In this document: positions 34,853-43,262 of the stretch, one piece after another
Layout of the letters: every line of letters begins with the position of its first letter
How positions within the stretch are numbered: the first letter of the stretch is position 1
NCBI GenBank assembly: GCA_017307755.1
Contig: JAFKGQ010000017.1
Location: 124,001-188,000, forward strand
Origin: Chitinophagaceae bacterium
Lineage (GTDB): Bacteria > Bacteroidota > Bacteroidia > Chitinophagales > Chitinophagaceae
Direction: 5' to 3'
Length of the DNA: 64,000 bases
The notes under the pieces: model-generated
The model's database searches: none
The model's input: the letters and a program-made list of their open reading frames with translations, nothing else
Told to the model about the DNA's origin: nothing
Position numbers and translations under genes: made by a program

Positions 34853-36313
34853 ATGAACAAACTCAGTAGTATATTTTTAAGTGTAGCCGTACTCTTTTCG
34901 TTTACAATATCCCGTGCGCAGACCATTGGCGCAGATACCTCTGATCAGATAGGCAGTACCCTTAGCCTTCAACAAGCCGTCGCCATCGGCATCAGACACA
35001 ACCTCCTGGTCAACCAGGCCGATCTCCAGGCACAGAATGGCAGGATCAACTACAACCAGGCCTGGGATTATATGCTGCCTACGCTGAACGGTCAGGCCAG
35101 CCAGGCCATCAGCAACGGACGAAGCCTCAACCCCTATACTTATCAGTATACCAACACGCAGGTGAACTCCGGCAACTATGGCCTCAATACCAACCTCACC
35201 CTATTCAACGGTCTGCAGGTGCAGAATGGCATCCGGCAGTATAATTTCTCCTACGGCGCCAGCAAAATGGACCTGCAGCAACAAAAGAATAATATCACCC
35301 TCAATGTGTTGCTGGCCTATCTCCAGATCCTCAGCAGCCGGGACCTGCTGGCCATCGCAAAAGAACAGGCCACCGTCGACTCCGTACAACTGGCCAGACT
35401 TGATACCCTTAATCACTCCGGCGCCCTGCTGCTGCTGTCCAATCTTACAGACCTGAAAGGACAATACGCAGGCGATCTGGCAAACATCGCCATCGCAGCC
35501 AATAATCTCGAAGCTGCCAAGATCAGCCTGTTCAACTTCCTGAACGTCCCTTATAAAAGAGATGTGGAATACGATCAGAATGCCTTTACGCTGAATATAT
35601 TGGAATATACCAATAACCCCGACAGCATTTATAGCCTGTCCTTGCGGACCATGCCATCCATCCAGGCAGCCGACCTGAGGGTCAATGCTTTTAGAAAAGC
35701 GCTGTCGGTAGCCAGAGGAGCCTATTATCCATCCCTGACGTTCTTCGGCAGCATCAACACGTCCTATTCCAACCAGGCGACGACAAAAGTCCCTACCAAT
35801 ATCAGCGATAATCCCACCAACCAGTTCGTCACGGTAGGCGGCACCGATTATACTGTCATCGCCAAAAACCAGAACTACGCCGATCATACGATCCCCTTCG
35901 GCGACCAGTTCAAAAACAATAAATACACACAATTTGGTCTGCAGCTCAACGTCCCGATCCTCAATTATCTGCGGGTCCGTAATAATGTCAAACAAGCAAA
36001 ACTAAACCTGAGGAACCAGCAGCTGCTGTCCGAAAATGCCCGTCTCGTCCTCCAGCAAAATGTAGAAACGGCCTACCAGAACATGATCGCCGCATACAAA
36101 CAATACAAATCCTATATCGACCAGGCCGCAGCCTACTCAGAATCCTTCCGTACGACAGAGATCCGCTTCACAGAAGGTGTGATCAATGCGGATGTATATA
36201 TACTGGCAAAGAACAGGACAGACGCGGCAAATATCAACCTGGCGGCTGCCAAATACACCTATATCTTCCGTACAAAAGTGCTGGATTACTATCAGGGCAA
36301 ACTGTCCTGGTAA
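34853..36313 (+). CDS. TolC-family outer-membrane efflux protein
   Basis: 486 residues with a signal peptide ending in ISRAQ, then two repeats of long helices and amphipathic strands typical of the outer-membrane efflux protein family (LSLQQAVAIGIRHNLLVNQADLQAQ..., and the C-terminal EIRFTEGVINADVYILAKNR). It should form the outer-membrane exit duct for the export system. It follows ATPase 2 by 12 bases. Its last 22 bases overlap the end of metX on the opposite strand, so no separate terminator fits between the two genes. Confidence 0.94.
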   Translation: MNKLSSIFLSVAVLFSFTISRAQTIGADTSDQIGSTLSLQQAVAIGIRHNLLVNQADLQAQNGRINYNQAWDYMLPTLNGQASQAISNGRSLNPYTYQYTNTQVNSGNYGLNTNLTLFNGLQVQNGIRQYNFSYGASKMDLQQQKNNITLNVLLAYLQILSSRDLLAIAKEQATVDSVQLARLDTLNHSGALLLLSNLTDLKGQYAGDLANIAIAANNLEAAKISLFNFLNVPYKRDVEYDQNAFTLNILEYTNNPDSIYSLSLRTMPSIQAADLRVNAFRKALSVARGAYYPSLTFFGSINTSYSNQATTKVPTNISDNPTNQFVTVGGTDYTVIAKNQNYADHTIPFGDQFKNNKYTQFGLQLNVPILNYLRVRNNVKQAKLNLRNQQLLSENARLVLQQNVETAYQNMIAAYKQYKSYIDQAAAYSESFRTTEIRFTEGVINADVYILAKNRTDAANINLAAAKYTYIFRTKVLDYYQGKLSW

Positions 36314-37323
36314 AGATCGATCCACTCTCCTAAATGCCTGGCAATGATCGCTCCTTCGACCATAAATCCATCATGCCCGTACGCCGAGTCGATCTCCACA
36401 AGCCGGGCATTCGGCAGGTGCTTTACGATAAAACGCTGCTCCTCCAATGGACAAAGAATGTCACTATTAATACCAATTACCAGGGTCCGCTGCATGATAC
36501 TGTGCAACACCTCCTCCAACGCCTTTCCCCGTCCCCTGACCAGCTGATGACTGTCCATCGCCTTGGTCAGCACCCAATAGCAATAGGCGTTAAAACGGCT
36601 CACCAGCTTGTCCCCCTGGTACGTTATATAGGAAGATGCCCTGAAATCTTCCAGTTTCTCCGTATCGGGATCCGTCTGCTTCCGTACCATGATACCATAA
36701 TTGCGATAGGTCAGGATCCCAATGGCCCGGGCCGCCTTTAATCCGGCGCTCCCCGCCGCAGGAGAAGCATCCCGCCAGCTGCTGTCCGCCTGAATAGCCA
36801 GCCTCTGCGCCGTATGGATAGCGATCCCCCAGGCGCTTTCCGTGGGAGAAGTAGCTATCAGGAACAGCCGCTCGATACGCTCTGGCTCCATAACGGCCCA
36901 TTCCAATGCCTGATACCCCCCCATGCTCCCCCCCATCAAAAGATGGATCTTTTCAATCCCCAGATGCTTGCGCAGCAGGATATGCGCCTTCACCATATCC
37001 CGGATCGTGATCATGGGAAATTCATGGAAATATGGCTTCCCCGTCCGGGGATCCTTGCTCAAAGGCCCCGTACTGCCATAACAGGAACCCAGAATATTGG
37101 CGCAAACGATAAAATGCTTATCCGGCGTCACAGGCCCCTGCGGCCCCACCACCCCAGGCCACCACTGGGCCGCATCAGAATTGGCCGTCAAGGCATGACA
37201 AATCCATACAACATTGCTTTTATCCTCATTTAGACGCCCATACACATGATAAGTGATTTCAATGCCAGGTAGGGATGCCCCACTTTCCAGTTCAAAGGGC
37301 TGTTCATAATAAAGGTGGTTCAT
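36292..37323 (-). CDS. metX: Homoserine O-acetyltransferase
   Basis: 343 residues of the alpha/beta-hydrolase type. The nucleophile serine is S133 in GGSMGGYQALEWA; the acid is the aspartate in GINSDILCP and the base the histidine in SAYGHDGFM. It acylates homoserine from acetyl-CoA, the activating step of methionine synthesis, matching the sulfhydrylase encoded at 38076. The family also includes succinyl-transferring members, which cannot be excluded by reading alone. Palindromic element D lies 18 bases before its ATG, with the promoter-like box 36 bases upstream. Confidence 0.93.
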   Translation of the reverse strand: MNHLYYEQPFELESGASLPGIEITYHVYGRLNEDKSNVVWICHALTANSDAAQWWPGVVGPQGPVTPDKHFIVCANILGSCYGSTGPLSKDPRTGKPYFHEFPMITIRDMVKAHILLRKHLGIEKIHLLMGGSMGGYQALEWAVMEPERIERLFLIATSPTESAWGIAIHTAQRLAIQADSSWRDASPAAGSAGLKAARAIGILTYRNYGIMVRKQTDPDTEKLEDFRASSYITYQGDKLVSRFNAYCYWVLTKAMDSHQLVRGRGKALEEVLHSIMQRTLVIGINSDILCPLEEQRFIVKHLPNARLVEIDSAYGHDGFMVEGAIIARHLGEWIDLYQDSLP

Positions 37324-37341
37324 GTAGAGAAAATAATGTCC

Positions 37342-37475
37342 GGGAAACGGATATTCTTCTAAAAATAATCCGTTTCCCAGAAAAATCTAATATCTGTGAC
37401 CTTCGGCGGAGCTGCTTCGACACGCTCCTTCTCGGCCGTAACCTTGCGGTTACGGACAATGGACCTCCGGTCCAT
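37342..37475 (-). repeat. Composite palindromic element, copy D, upstream of metX
   Basis: Perfect 11-bp arms GGGAAACGGAT (37342-37352) and ATCCGTTTCCC (37368-37378). The loop holds TATTTTTA on the minus strand (plus 37360-37367), preceded by TTAG at exactly 19 bases. The array further upstream holds GGAGC/GCTCC (37408-37428), GTAACC-TTGC-GGTTAC (37438-37453) and ATGGACC-TCC-GGTCCAT (37459-37475). Confidence 0.85.
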
Positions 37476-37515
37476 TCTTTAATGGTGCAAAGTAACGGCA
37501 TAGATACATATGACC

Positions 37516-37523
37516 TACCTTTG
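37516..37523 (+). promoter_or_regulatory. Putative -7 promoter box TACCTTTG for osmC
   Basis: Exact TAnnTTTG match 14 bases before the ATG, implying a very short leader. No TTG at the ideal upstream distance was found. Confidence 0.5.
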
Positions 37524-37537
37524 CCGAAATTTAAATT

Positions 37538-37969
37538 ATGATCCATATTGAGGTTAACAGGGTCCATGGGGATTACGGCTTTGAGGCAAAGGACGCCGGC
37601 GGACACATCGCCCGCATGGACACAAGCCCCGAGACGGGAGGAGAGAACTTCGGTATACGCCCTATGCAAATGCTCCTGATGGGCCTGGGTGGCTGCAGCG
37701 GTATCGACGTGGTATCTGTCCTGAAAAAACAAAGACAGACCGTAGAAGGCTTTCGCATGCTCATAGACGGCGACAGGGAGAAGGGCAAAGAACCCTCCCT
37801 CTGGACGAACATCCACGTCATTTTCGAGCTAAAAGGCGATATCGACCCTGATAAAGCCTATAAAGCCTGCGCCCTGTCCATAGATAAATACTGCTCCGTG
37901 GCCGCCACCCTGAGAGAGGCCCGCTGCAAGATCACCTGGGAGGTAAATGTCCTGAAAACGGGCTCCTGA
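37538..37969 (+). CDS. OsmC/Ohr-family protein
   Basis: 143 residues with the two conserved cysteines of the OsmC fold: one in LGGCSGIDVVSVL and one in IDKYCSVAATL. Family members reduce organic hydroperoxides or persulfides using this pair. The start is supported by the TACCTTTG box just upstream. Unusually, the last codons (VLKTGS and stop) lie inside the first arm and loop of palindromic element E, so the present C-terminus may have been set by that element. Confidence 0.88.
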   Translation: MIHIEVNRVHGDYGFEAKDAGGHIARMDTSPETGGENFGIRPMQMLLMGLGGCSGIDVVSVLKKQRQTVEGFRMLIDGDREKGKEPSLWTNIHVIFELKGDIDPDKAYKACALSIDKYCSVAATLREARCKITWEVNVLKTGS

Positions 37970-38035
37970 AAAATATAGCCCGTTTTCAGGAAACATCTAA
38001 TAATGGGCCTTCGGCCAACGAACCGTTGGTTCGTT
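37951..38035 (-). repeat. Composite palindromic element, copy E, overlapping the osmC stop
   Basis: Perfect 14-bp arms at 37951-37964 and 37977-37990. The loop holds TATATTTT on the minus strand (plus 37970-37977), with TTAG exactly 19 bases before it. Short hairpins: GGCC-TTC-GGCC (38006-38016) and AACGAACC-GTT-GGTTCGTT (38017-38035). This is the only copy whose box points away from the nearest start codon; it would read antisense into osmC. As an RNA hairpin it could also end the osmC transcript. Confidence 0.85.
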
Positions 38036-38075
38036 TCTGGTCAATCCCTAATCATTCATTCTATTTATATCGATC

Positions 38076-39239
38076 ATGTCACACCATCGCATCACCCAAG
38101 CCATCCGTATTCGCACTGACCGTACAGCAGAAAAAGAACATTCCTCCCCCCTCTTCCTGACCAGCAGCTTCTGTTACGACGACGCTGAGGAAATGCGGGC
38201 CGCCTTCGCAGATGAAATAGACGCTAATATATACAGCCGCTTCAGCAACCCTTCCGTACAGGAATTTATTGACCGTATGTGCGCCCTCGAAGGCGCCGAA
38301 GCCGGCTTCGCCACCGCCTCGGGTATGGCTGCCGTCGTAGGTTCCTTTCTTAGCTTTCTAAAAAAAGGCGATCACCTGCTGTCCTGTAGCTCTATCTTCG
38401 GCAGCACCCATACCGTCATCACCAAATACCTCCCGAAATTCGGTATCGAATATACCTATGTGCCCGCCGGAGACCAAACCGCATGGGAGGCAGCCATCCG
38501 CCCCAATACAAAAATGATCTACCTGGAAACTCCCACCAATCCGGGTCTGGATATCATCGATCTGGAGGTCGCCGGCCTCTTGGCCCGCAGGCACAACCTG
38601 CTCCTCAATGTCGACAACTGCTTTGCCACCCCCATCGGCCAGACACCCATTCAATACGGAGCTGATCTGGTCGTCCATTCCGCCACCAAATGGCTGGACG
38701 GCCAGGGCCGGGTGCTCGGCGGCATCGTAGTAGGTAAAAAGGAATTGATCCATGAGATCTATCTCTTCTGCCGTAGTACAGGGCCGGCCCTCTCACCTTT
38801 CAATGCCTGGGTCCTCAGCAGAAGCCTGGAAACACTGGACGTCCGTATGGAAAGACATGCCGGGAACGCCCTCTACATCGCCCAAAAGTTGGAAGGGCAC
38901 CCGGCCATAGCGTCCCTGAGATACCCCCTCCTCCCCAGCCATCCCCAGCATGAAATTGCCAAAAAACAAATGCTCAACGGAGGCGGTATCCTTTGTTTCG
39001 AGCTGAAAGGAGGACTGGATGCCGGTCGTACATTCCTGAATAAACTAAAGATGCTTTCGATGACGGCTAACCTGGGGGACACCCGCAGCATCGCCAGCCA
39101 TCCCGCCAGCACCACCCACGCCAAACTGAGCCCGGAAGAAAGGGCTGCCGTGGGTATTACACCGGGACTTATACGTATCTCAGTAGGGCTGGAACACCGG
39201 GATGATATACTACAGGATATAATACAGGCGCTAAAATAA
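38076..39239 (+). CDS. metZ: O-acyl-homoserine sulfhydrylase (Cys/Met metabolism PLP enzyme)
   Basis: 387 residues of the trans-sulfuration family. The PLP lysine is K205 in HSATKWLDGQGRVLGG, and the phosphate-binding ASGMAA is at 81-86. The YSRFSNPS segment (54-61) and the absence of typical cystathionine-lyase features favour a sulfhydrylase making homocysteine from O-acetyl- or O-succinyl-homoserine. metX, 1 kb away on the opposite strand, supplies such an ester. A cystathionine gamma-synthase is the main alternative. Confidence 0.85.
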   Translation: MSHHRITQAIRIRTDRTAEKEHSSPLFLTSSFCYDDAEEMRAAFADEIDANIYSRFSNPSVQEFIDRMCALEGAEAGFATASGMAAVVGSFLSFLKKGDHLLSCSSIFGSTHTVITKYLPKFGIEYTYVPAGDQTAWEAAIRPNTKMIYLETPTNPGLDIIDLEVAGLLARRHNLLLNVDNCFATPIGQTPIQYGADLVVHSATKWLDGQGRVLGGIVVGKKELIHEIYLFCRSTGPALSPFNAWVLSRSLETLDVRMERHAGNALYIAQKLEGHPAIASLRYPLLPSHPQHEIAKKQMLNGGGILCFELKGGLDAGRTFLNKLKMLSMTANLGDTRSIASHPASTTHAKLSPEERAAVGITPGLIRISVGLEHRDDILQDIIQALK

Positions 39240-39246
39240 CCACACT

Positions 39247-40398
39247 ATGCCCCAACGCCGTAACACATCCGGTAAAGGCCAGCCTCCCGCCTATAAGGAT
39301 AAGGAGTTCAGGAACAGGCCTGGTGAACAATGGAAGGACATTCCAGGACTGGAAGGCTATTTCATGGTTTCCAATCACGGCAGGGTCAGGCGGATGGAAT
39401 ATGAGATGCAGTACCGGGACGGACGCGTCTATGTCAAGCCCGAAATGATCATCAGCCCCGGGGTTGTACAAACGCCCAATCGACATAAAAAGGACTTTCA
39501 GTATTTTCTCACCACCCGGGTAAAATTAAATGGGCAACCGCATAATTTCACCCTGGCCAGGCTGGTATACTATTGCTTTGTCCAAAAATTTAATTTGGAT
39601 GATCTCAACCTCGTCCTTTCTTATAAGGATAATGATCATTTCAACCTGCACCCCCGCAACCTCATCTTAACCACGATCCCACAACAGAGACGAAAGGCAT
39701 TTGAGAAGGGCCGCGCCGTCAGCCCCTTTAAAAACCCATCGAAAGCCCTTCGGGCAAAACAACGCGCCGCCACCATAAAAAGATTGAGCAACCAGGTGAC
39801 GCAATATTCCCTTCAAGGAAAAAAATTGAAGACCTTCTCCAGCATGGCCGCCGCCCAGCGAGCCACCGGCATAAACGCCACCGACATCAGCAATGTAGCC
39901 AGTAGTAAACACATCACTGCGGGAAGCTTTATCTGGCGCTGGGGTAATGCTCCTTCCGTGGATGTCGCCGCCTTCCTAAAGACCAGGCAGGAAAAATTAT
40001 GGGCAAAGCACGGCCAGAAAGTCACGCAGTTCGATCTTGCCGGCAATATCATCGCACATTATCCTTCCCTGCGACATGCCGTTGCCGCCACAGGAGCAAA
40101 TGAGCATGCCATCCGGATGGTGTTGAAAGGAGTGTACAGAAGCGCCAAAGGGTTCTTCTGGAAAAAAGGATATAGCCGGACAACACTGGACCTGTCCGGC
40201 CATCACACAGGGCGTGCCGCACAAGCCAAGGCCCGTCAAAAAAAGATAAAGCAATATACGCCGGAAGGCCACCATATCCGGACCTTTGACAGCATGAAAG
40301 AAGCCGTAGCCTGCACGGGGATCAGCAAGTCTTCCATCAGCCGCTGTTGTAGAGAAAAGAAAAAAATCAGTAAAGGTTATATTTGGAAATACGCCTGA
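39247..40398 (+). CDS. NUMOD4/NUMOD1 protein with degenerate HNH motif
   Basis: 383 residues. An N-terminal NUMOD4 segment (about 26-50, EQWKDIPGLEGYFMVSNHGR) is followed by an HNH_3-like region (about 101-141), where the usual VDHIDGN reads LSYKDND: the catalytic Asp-His pair is Ser-Tyr, though the later N, H and NL positions remain. Three C-terminal NUMOD1 helix-turn-helix repeats follow (about 184-232, 266-315 and 343-383), each ending in a W-rich strand such as GYIWKYA. These proteins are usually free-standing homing endonucleases; this one looks like a DNA-binding protein that may no longer cut. It begins only 7 bases after metZ, so it is probably co-transcribed. Confidence 0.85.
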   Translation: MPQRRNTSGKGQPPAYKDKEFRNRPGEQWKDIPGLEGYFMVSNHGRVRRMEYEMQYRDGRVYVKPEMIISPGVVQTPNRHKKDFQYFLTTRVKLNGQPHNFTLARLVYYCFVQKFNLDDLNLVLSYKDNDHFNLHPRNLILTTIPQQRRKAFEKGRAVSPFKNPSKALRAKQRAATIKRLSNQVTQYSLQGKKLKTFSSMAAAQRATGINATDISNVASSKHITAGSFIWRWGNAPSVDVAAFLKTRQEKLWAKHGQKVTQFDLAGNIIAHYPSLRHAVAATGANEHAIRMVLKGVYRSAKGFFWKKGYSRTTLDLSGHHTGRAAQAKARQKKIKQYTPEGHHIRTFDSMKEAVACTGISKSSISRCCREKKKISKGYIWKYA

Positions 40399-40524
40399 AG
40401 GCTGCCCTCTTTCGTACAACACGCCTATTGCTGTTTGCACCTCACCTGCTCAGTACAATACGTTGCGATTTTGACGTCCCAATTTAGTTTGGGGCCTCGG
40501 GATATTTCCCAAAAGATCGAAGAT

Positions 40525-41853
40525 TTACTCCCCCCAGATCTCCCCTTCGCCTTTCAACCACTCCTTCACAAGTTCTGTCGTCACAGACTTGGGTCTTTCA
40601 ATGGGGAAACCCAATGCGCGGTCCCAGCAAAGGCTGGCAAGTACGCCCAATGCCCGGCTTACGCCAAAGAGCACCGTATAGAACTCATACTCCACCATCC
40701 CATAGTGTACCAGCAAGGCGCCGCTATGTGCATCCACATTTGGCCAGGGGTTCTTGATCTTGCCCAACGATTGGAGAATGGGCGGTACCGTATCGTATAT
40801 ATTCCACACCGTCTGGACCAGAGGGTCGTCAGGCATGTGTTTCTTACCAAATTCCATCTGTGCGGTAAAGCGGGGGTCCGTCTTGCGCAACACAGCATGA
40901 CCATATCCGGGCACTACCTTCCCCTCATTCAGGGTCTTCTTCACATAAGCTTCTATTTGCTCCTTGGAAGGCAGCTCCACACCCAGCTCTTTACGCATAT
41001 CCAGTATCCATTTGATCACTTCCTGGTTGGCCAGTCCATGCAAGGGGCCTGCAAGCCCGTTCATGCCCGCTGCAAAGCTCAGGTAAGGATCGCTAAGAGC
41101 CGACCCTACCAGGTGTACGGTATGTGCGCTGACATTCCCTCCCTCATGGTCCGCATGAATGGTCATATACAGACGCATCAACTCCCGGAAGGTTTCGTCC
41201 TCAAAACCCAGCATATGGGCAAAATTACCCGCCCAATCCAAAAGACCGTTGGGATGGATATGATCTTCATTCTTGTATTTCCTGCGGTAAATATAGGCCG
41301 CCACCCGGGGCAGCCGGGCGATGAGGTCCATCGAATCATCAAACACCGCCTCCCAATAATCTTTTTTATTCATCCCCTCCGCATATTTCTCCGCAAACTT
41401 GCTCTCTGTCTGCAAAGCCATGATGGCCACGACAAACTGTGTCATGGGATGCGTATCCTTGGGAAGGGCTTCAATAGCGGCAAATACATGATTGGGGACA
41501 TGACTCCTGCGCTGCCAGTTGGCCGTAAGGTCATGCACATCCTCTTCCGTAGGCAGCTCACCCAGCAACATCAAAAGGAAAAGACCTTCCGGCAGAGGCT
41601 CCGTACCCCCATTTGCCTTGGGTAGCTTTTTTTGCAGGTCCGGGATGGAATACCCCCTGAAACGAATGCCTTCCTGTGCATCCAGCAACGAGGTTTCGCT
41701 GACCAAACCCGTAATACCCCGCATACCCTGATAGATTTGCGAAAGGGTAACTTCCCCTATCTTCTTACTTCCATGCTCCTTTAACAACTCCTTTATCTCG
41801 GCAGCCACTGTCTCCGCCTTGCTTTTAAACCTGTCCTTTAATGATATTGCCAT
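40525..41853 (-). CDS. gltA: Citrate synthase, eukaryote-like type
   Basis: 442 residues. The active-site residues are visible: histidine in GLAGPLHGLANQEV, histidine in VPGYGHAVLRKTDPRF and aspartate in NPWPNVDAHSGALL. Length and the sequences around them match the mitochondrial-type citrate synthases rather than the shorter hexameric bacterial enzyme. It condenses acetyl-CoA and oxaloacetate. A TAACTTTA box and a symmetric sequence ATCGTT-N8-AACGAT (41892-41911) lie just upstream, with palindromic element F further out. Confidence 0.94.
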   Translation of the reverse strand: MAISLKDRFKSKAETVAAEIKELLKEHGSKKIGEVTLSQIYQGMRGITGLVSETSLLDAQEGIRFRGYSIPDLQKKLPKANGGTEPLPEGLFLLMLLGELPTEEDVHDLTANWQRRSHVPNHVFAAIEALPKDTHPMTQFVVAIMALQTESKFAEKYAEGMNKKDYWEAVFDDSMDLIARLPRVAAYIYRRKYKNEDHIHPNGLLDWAGNFAHMLGFEDETFRELMRLYMTIHADHEGGNVSAHTVHLVGSALSDPYLSFAAGMNGLAGPLHGLANQEVIKWILDMRKELGVELPSKEQIEAYVKKTLNEGKVVPGYGHAVLRKTDPRFTAQMEFGKKHMPDDPLVQTVWNIYDTVPPILQSLGKIKNPWPNVDAHSGALLVHYGMVEYEFYTVLFGVSRALGVLASLCWDRALGFPIERPKSVTTELVKEWLKGEGEIWGE

Positions 41854-41891
41854 GTCGATGCTGATTTTTACTCGCTAAAGTTACTATAGGG

Positions 41892-41911
41892 ATCGTTGTA
41901 ATACAAACGAT
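41892..41911 (-). promoter_or_regulatory. Dyad upstream of citrate synthase
   Basis: ATCGTT (41892-41897) and AACGAT (41906-41911) flank the inner palindrome TTGTAATACAA (41896-41906). The position, about 40 bases before the ATG and close to a TAACTTTA box, suits an operator. Confidence 0.35.
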
Positions 41912-41940
41912 TCTCAGGGTTTTAGATTATTTTAATCTCT

Positions 41941-42091
41941 CAAAATTGTGCCGTCGATACGCAACTAAAAAATTAGCGTATCTCCGGCAATTGGCTAATA
42001 TCTGAGCCCTTCGTCGGAGTTCCGGGCCCTCACTCCTCCTCGGGCATAACCTTCGCTGCGCTCGGTTACGGACGAGACGCTCCCGCGTCTC
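41941..42091 (-). repeat. Composite palindromic element, copy F, upstream of citrate synthase
   Basis: Arms GATACGC (41956-41962) and GCGTATC (41976-41982) extend through CCG/CGG and ATTG/CAAT with small bulges. The loop box TAATTTTT (minus; plus 41968-41975) follows TTAG at exactly 19 bases. The array includes AACC/GGTT around 42046-42069 and GAGACGC-TCCC-GCGTCTC (42074-42091). Confidence 0.8.
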
Positions 42092-42118
42092 CTGTCCCTT
42101 TGCCGGCTAATAATTTCC

Positions 42119-43222
42119 TTATTTCGGCGTTCGCGCATACAACCAGAAAGCTACCCCGGTAAAGATGACGTTCGGCAGCCAGGCGGCGATCATGGGGGGG
42201 AAGCTGCCCTTCGTGGAAAAAGTGACAGAGAACTTATCCATAACGACAAAAATGGCAGCCATGACGATCCCCGTAGCCAGGTGCAGACCACTGCCGCCTC
42301 TGATCTTACGGGTACCGATAATAGCCCCCATCAGGGTCATGATGATGACGGAAAAAGGCGTGGCATCCCGGTGATACAGCTCCACCTTAAAAGTATTCAA
42401 CCCTTCCGATCCTCGTACCTCCTCCATATGGATGAACTGGTGGAGCTCCGGCGTGGTAAGCTTGTCCTTTAAATAATCGTCCCTTCTCAGCTCCCGCGGC
42501 TGCACGTTCAGATTGACATGCATGCTGTCCTTTTTATCCACGGACTCCTTCAGCCCGTCGATCCTTCGTTCGATGATACTTGTCAGCTTCCAGTCCTTTT
42601 TAGCCGGGTCCCATCTAATATTCTCGGCCCGGAGGTTGTAATAGACTTTATTCCCCTTCAGCTTCTGCATAAAGAAATTACTGGCCGTCTTATTCGCGGT
42701 GTCATAGTACCGGAACCCTACATAGGTAGTGGGGTCCACCCGGAGATAGAAGTTATTGGTCCGGTAATAATCCGAATTGTACGAGCTGTTGCGGTCCACA
42801 TAGACGGCCTGAAAATCCGTACGGATCTCATTGGCCTTGGGTACCCAATATTGGCTGGCCAGCCAGAAAATGACGGCCAGAACGATACTGCCGTAGAAAT
42901 AAGGCCTCAACATCCGGTTATACCGCACCCCCCCCGCCAGGATCGCGATAAACTCCGACTTGCCCGCCATTTTACTGCTGAAATAGATGACGGCGATAAA
43001 GGTCATCAGGGGGAAGATCATCGACATGATAAAGGGGACAAAGCCGATGTAGTAATTCTTCACCAGTTGCCAGGCCGTCATCCCCGACTTGACAAAGTCA
43101 TCCGCCTTCTCGCTGGTATCGATCACGACAGCGATCACCGTGATCACCAGCATGGTGAATATAAAGGTCCCGAGAAATTTCCGGAGGATATATCTGTCGA
43201 GAAGTTTGAGCATGCGCCGCAA
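42119..43222 (-). CDS. LptF/LptG-family inner-membrane permease
   Basis: 367 residues of the YjgP/YjgQ family: membrane helices near 12-33, 55-80 and 98-120, a large beta-jellyroll periplasmic region (about 125-265), then helices near 280-300, 310-330 and 338-360. It opens LLDRYILRKFLGTFIFTML as usual for these proteins. With LptB it would extract lipopolysaccharide from the inner membrane. LptF and LptG cannot be told apart safely by reading alone. Palindromic element G lies 40 bases before its start. Confidence 0.9.
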   Translation of the reverse strand: MRRMLKLLDRYILRKFLGTFIFTMLVITVIAVVIDTSEKADDFVKSGMTAWQLVKNYYIGFVPFIMSMIFPLMTFIAVIYFSSKMAGKSEFIAILAGGVRYNRMLRPYFYGSIVLAVIFWLASQYWVPKANEIRTDFQAVYVDRNSSYNSDYYRTNNFYLRVDPTTYVGFRYYDTANKTASNFFMQKLKGNKVYYNLRAENIRWDPAKKDWKLTSIIERRIDGLKESVDKKDSMHVNLNVQPRELRRDDYLKDKLTTPELHQFIHMEEVRGSEGLNTFKVELYHRDATPFSVIIMTLMGAIIGTRKIRGGSGLHLATGIVMAAIFVVMDKFSVTFSTKGSFPPMIAAWLPNVIFTGVAFWLYARTPK

Positions 43223-43262
43223 ATGTACACCCCCATTTTCATAATCATCTCCTAAATAATGT

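Noticed and set aside
40435..41625. 396-residue open frame opposite citrate synthase
   Set aside because: Antisense to a gene with intact active-site motifs; its translation is Cys/His-rich noise.
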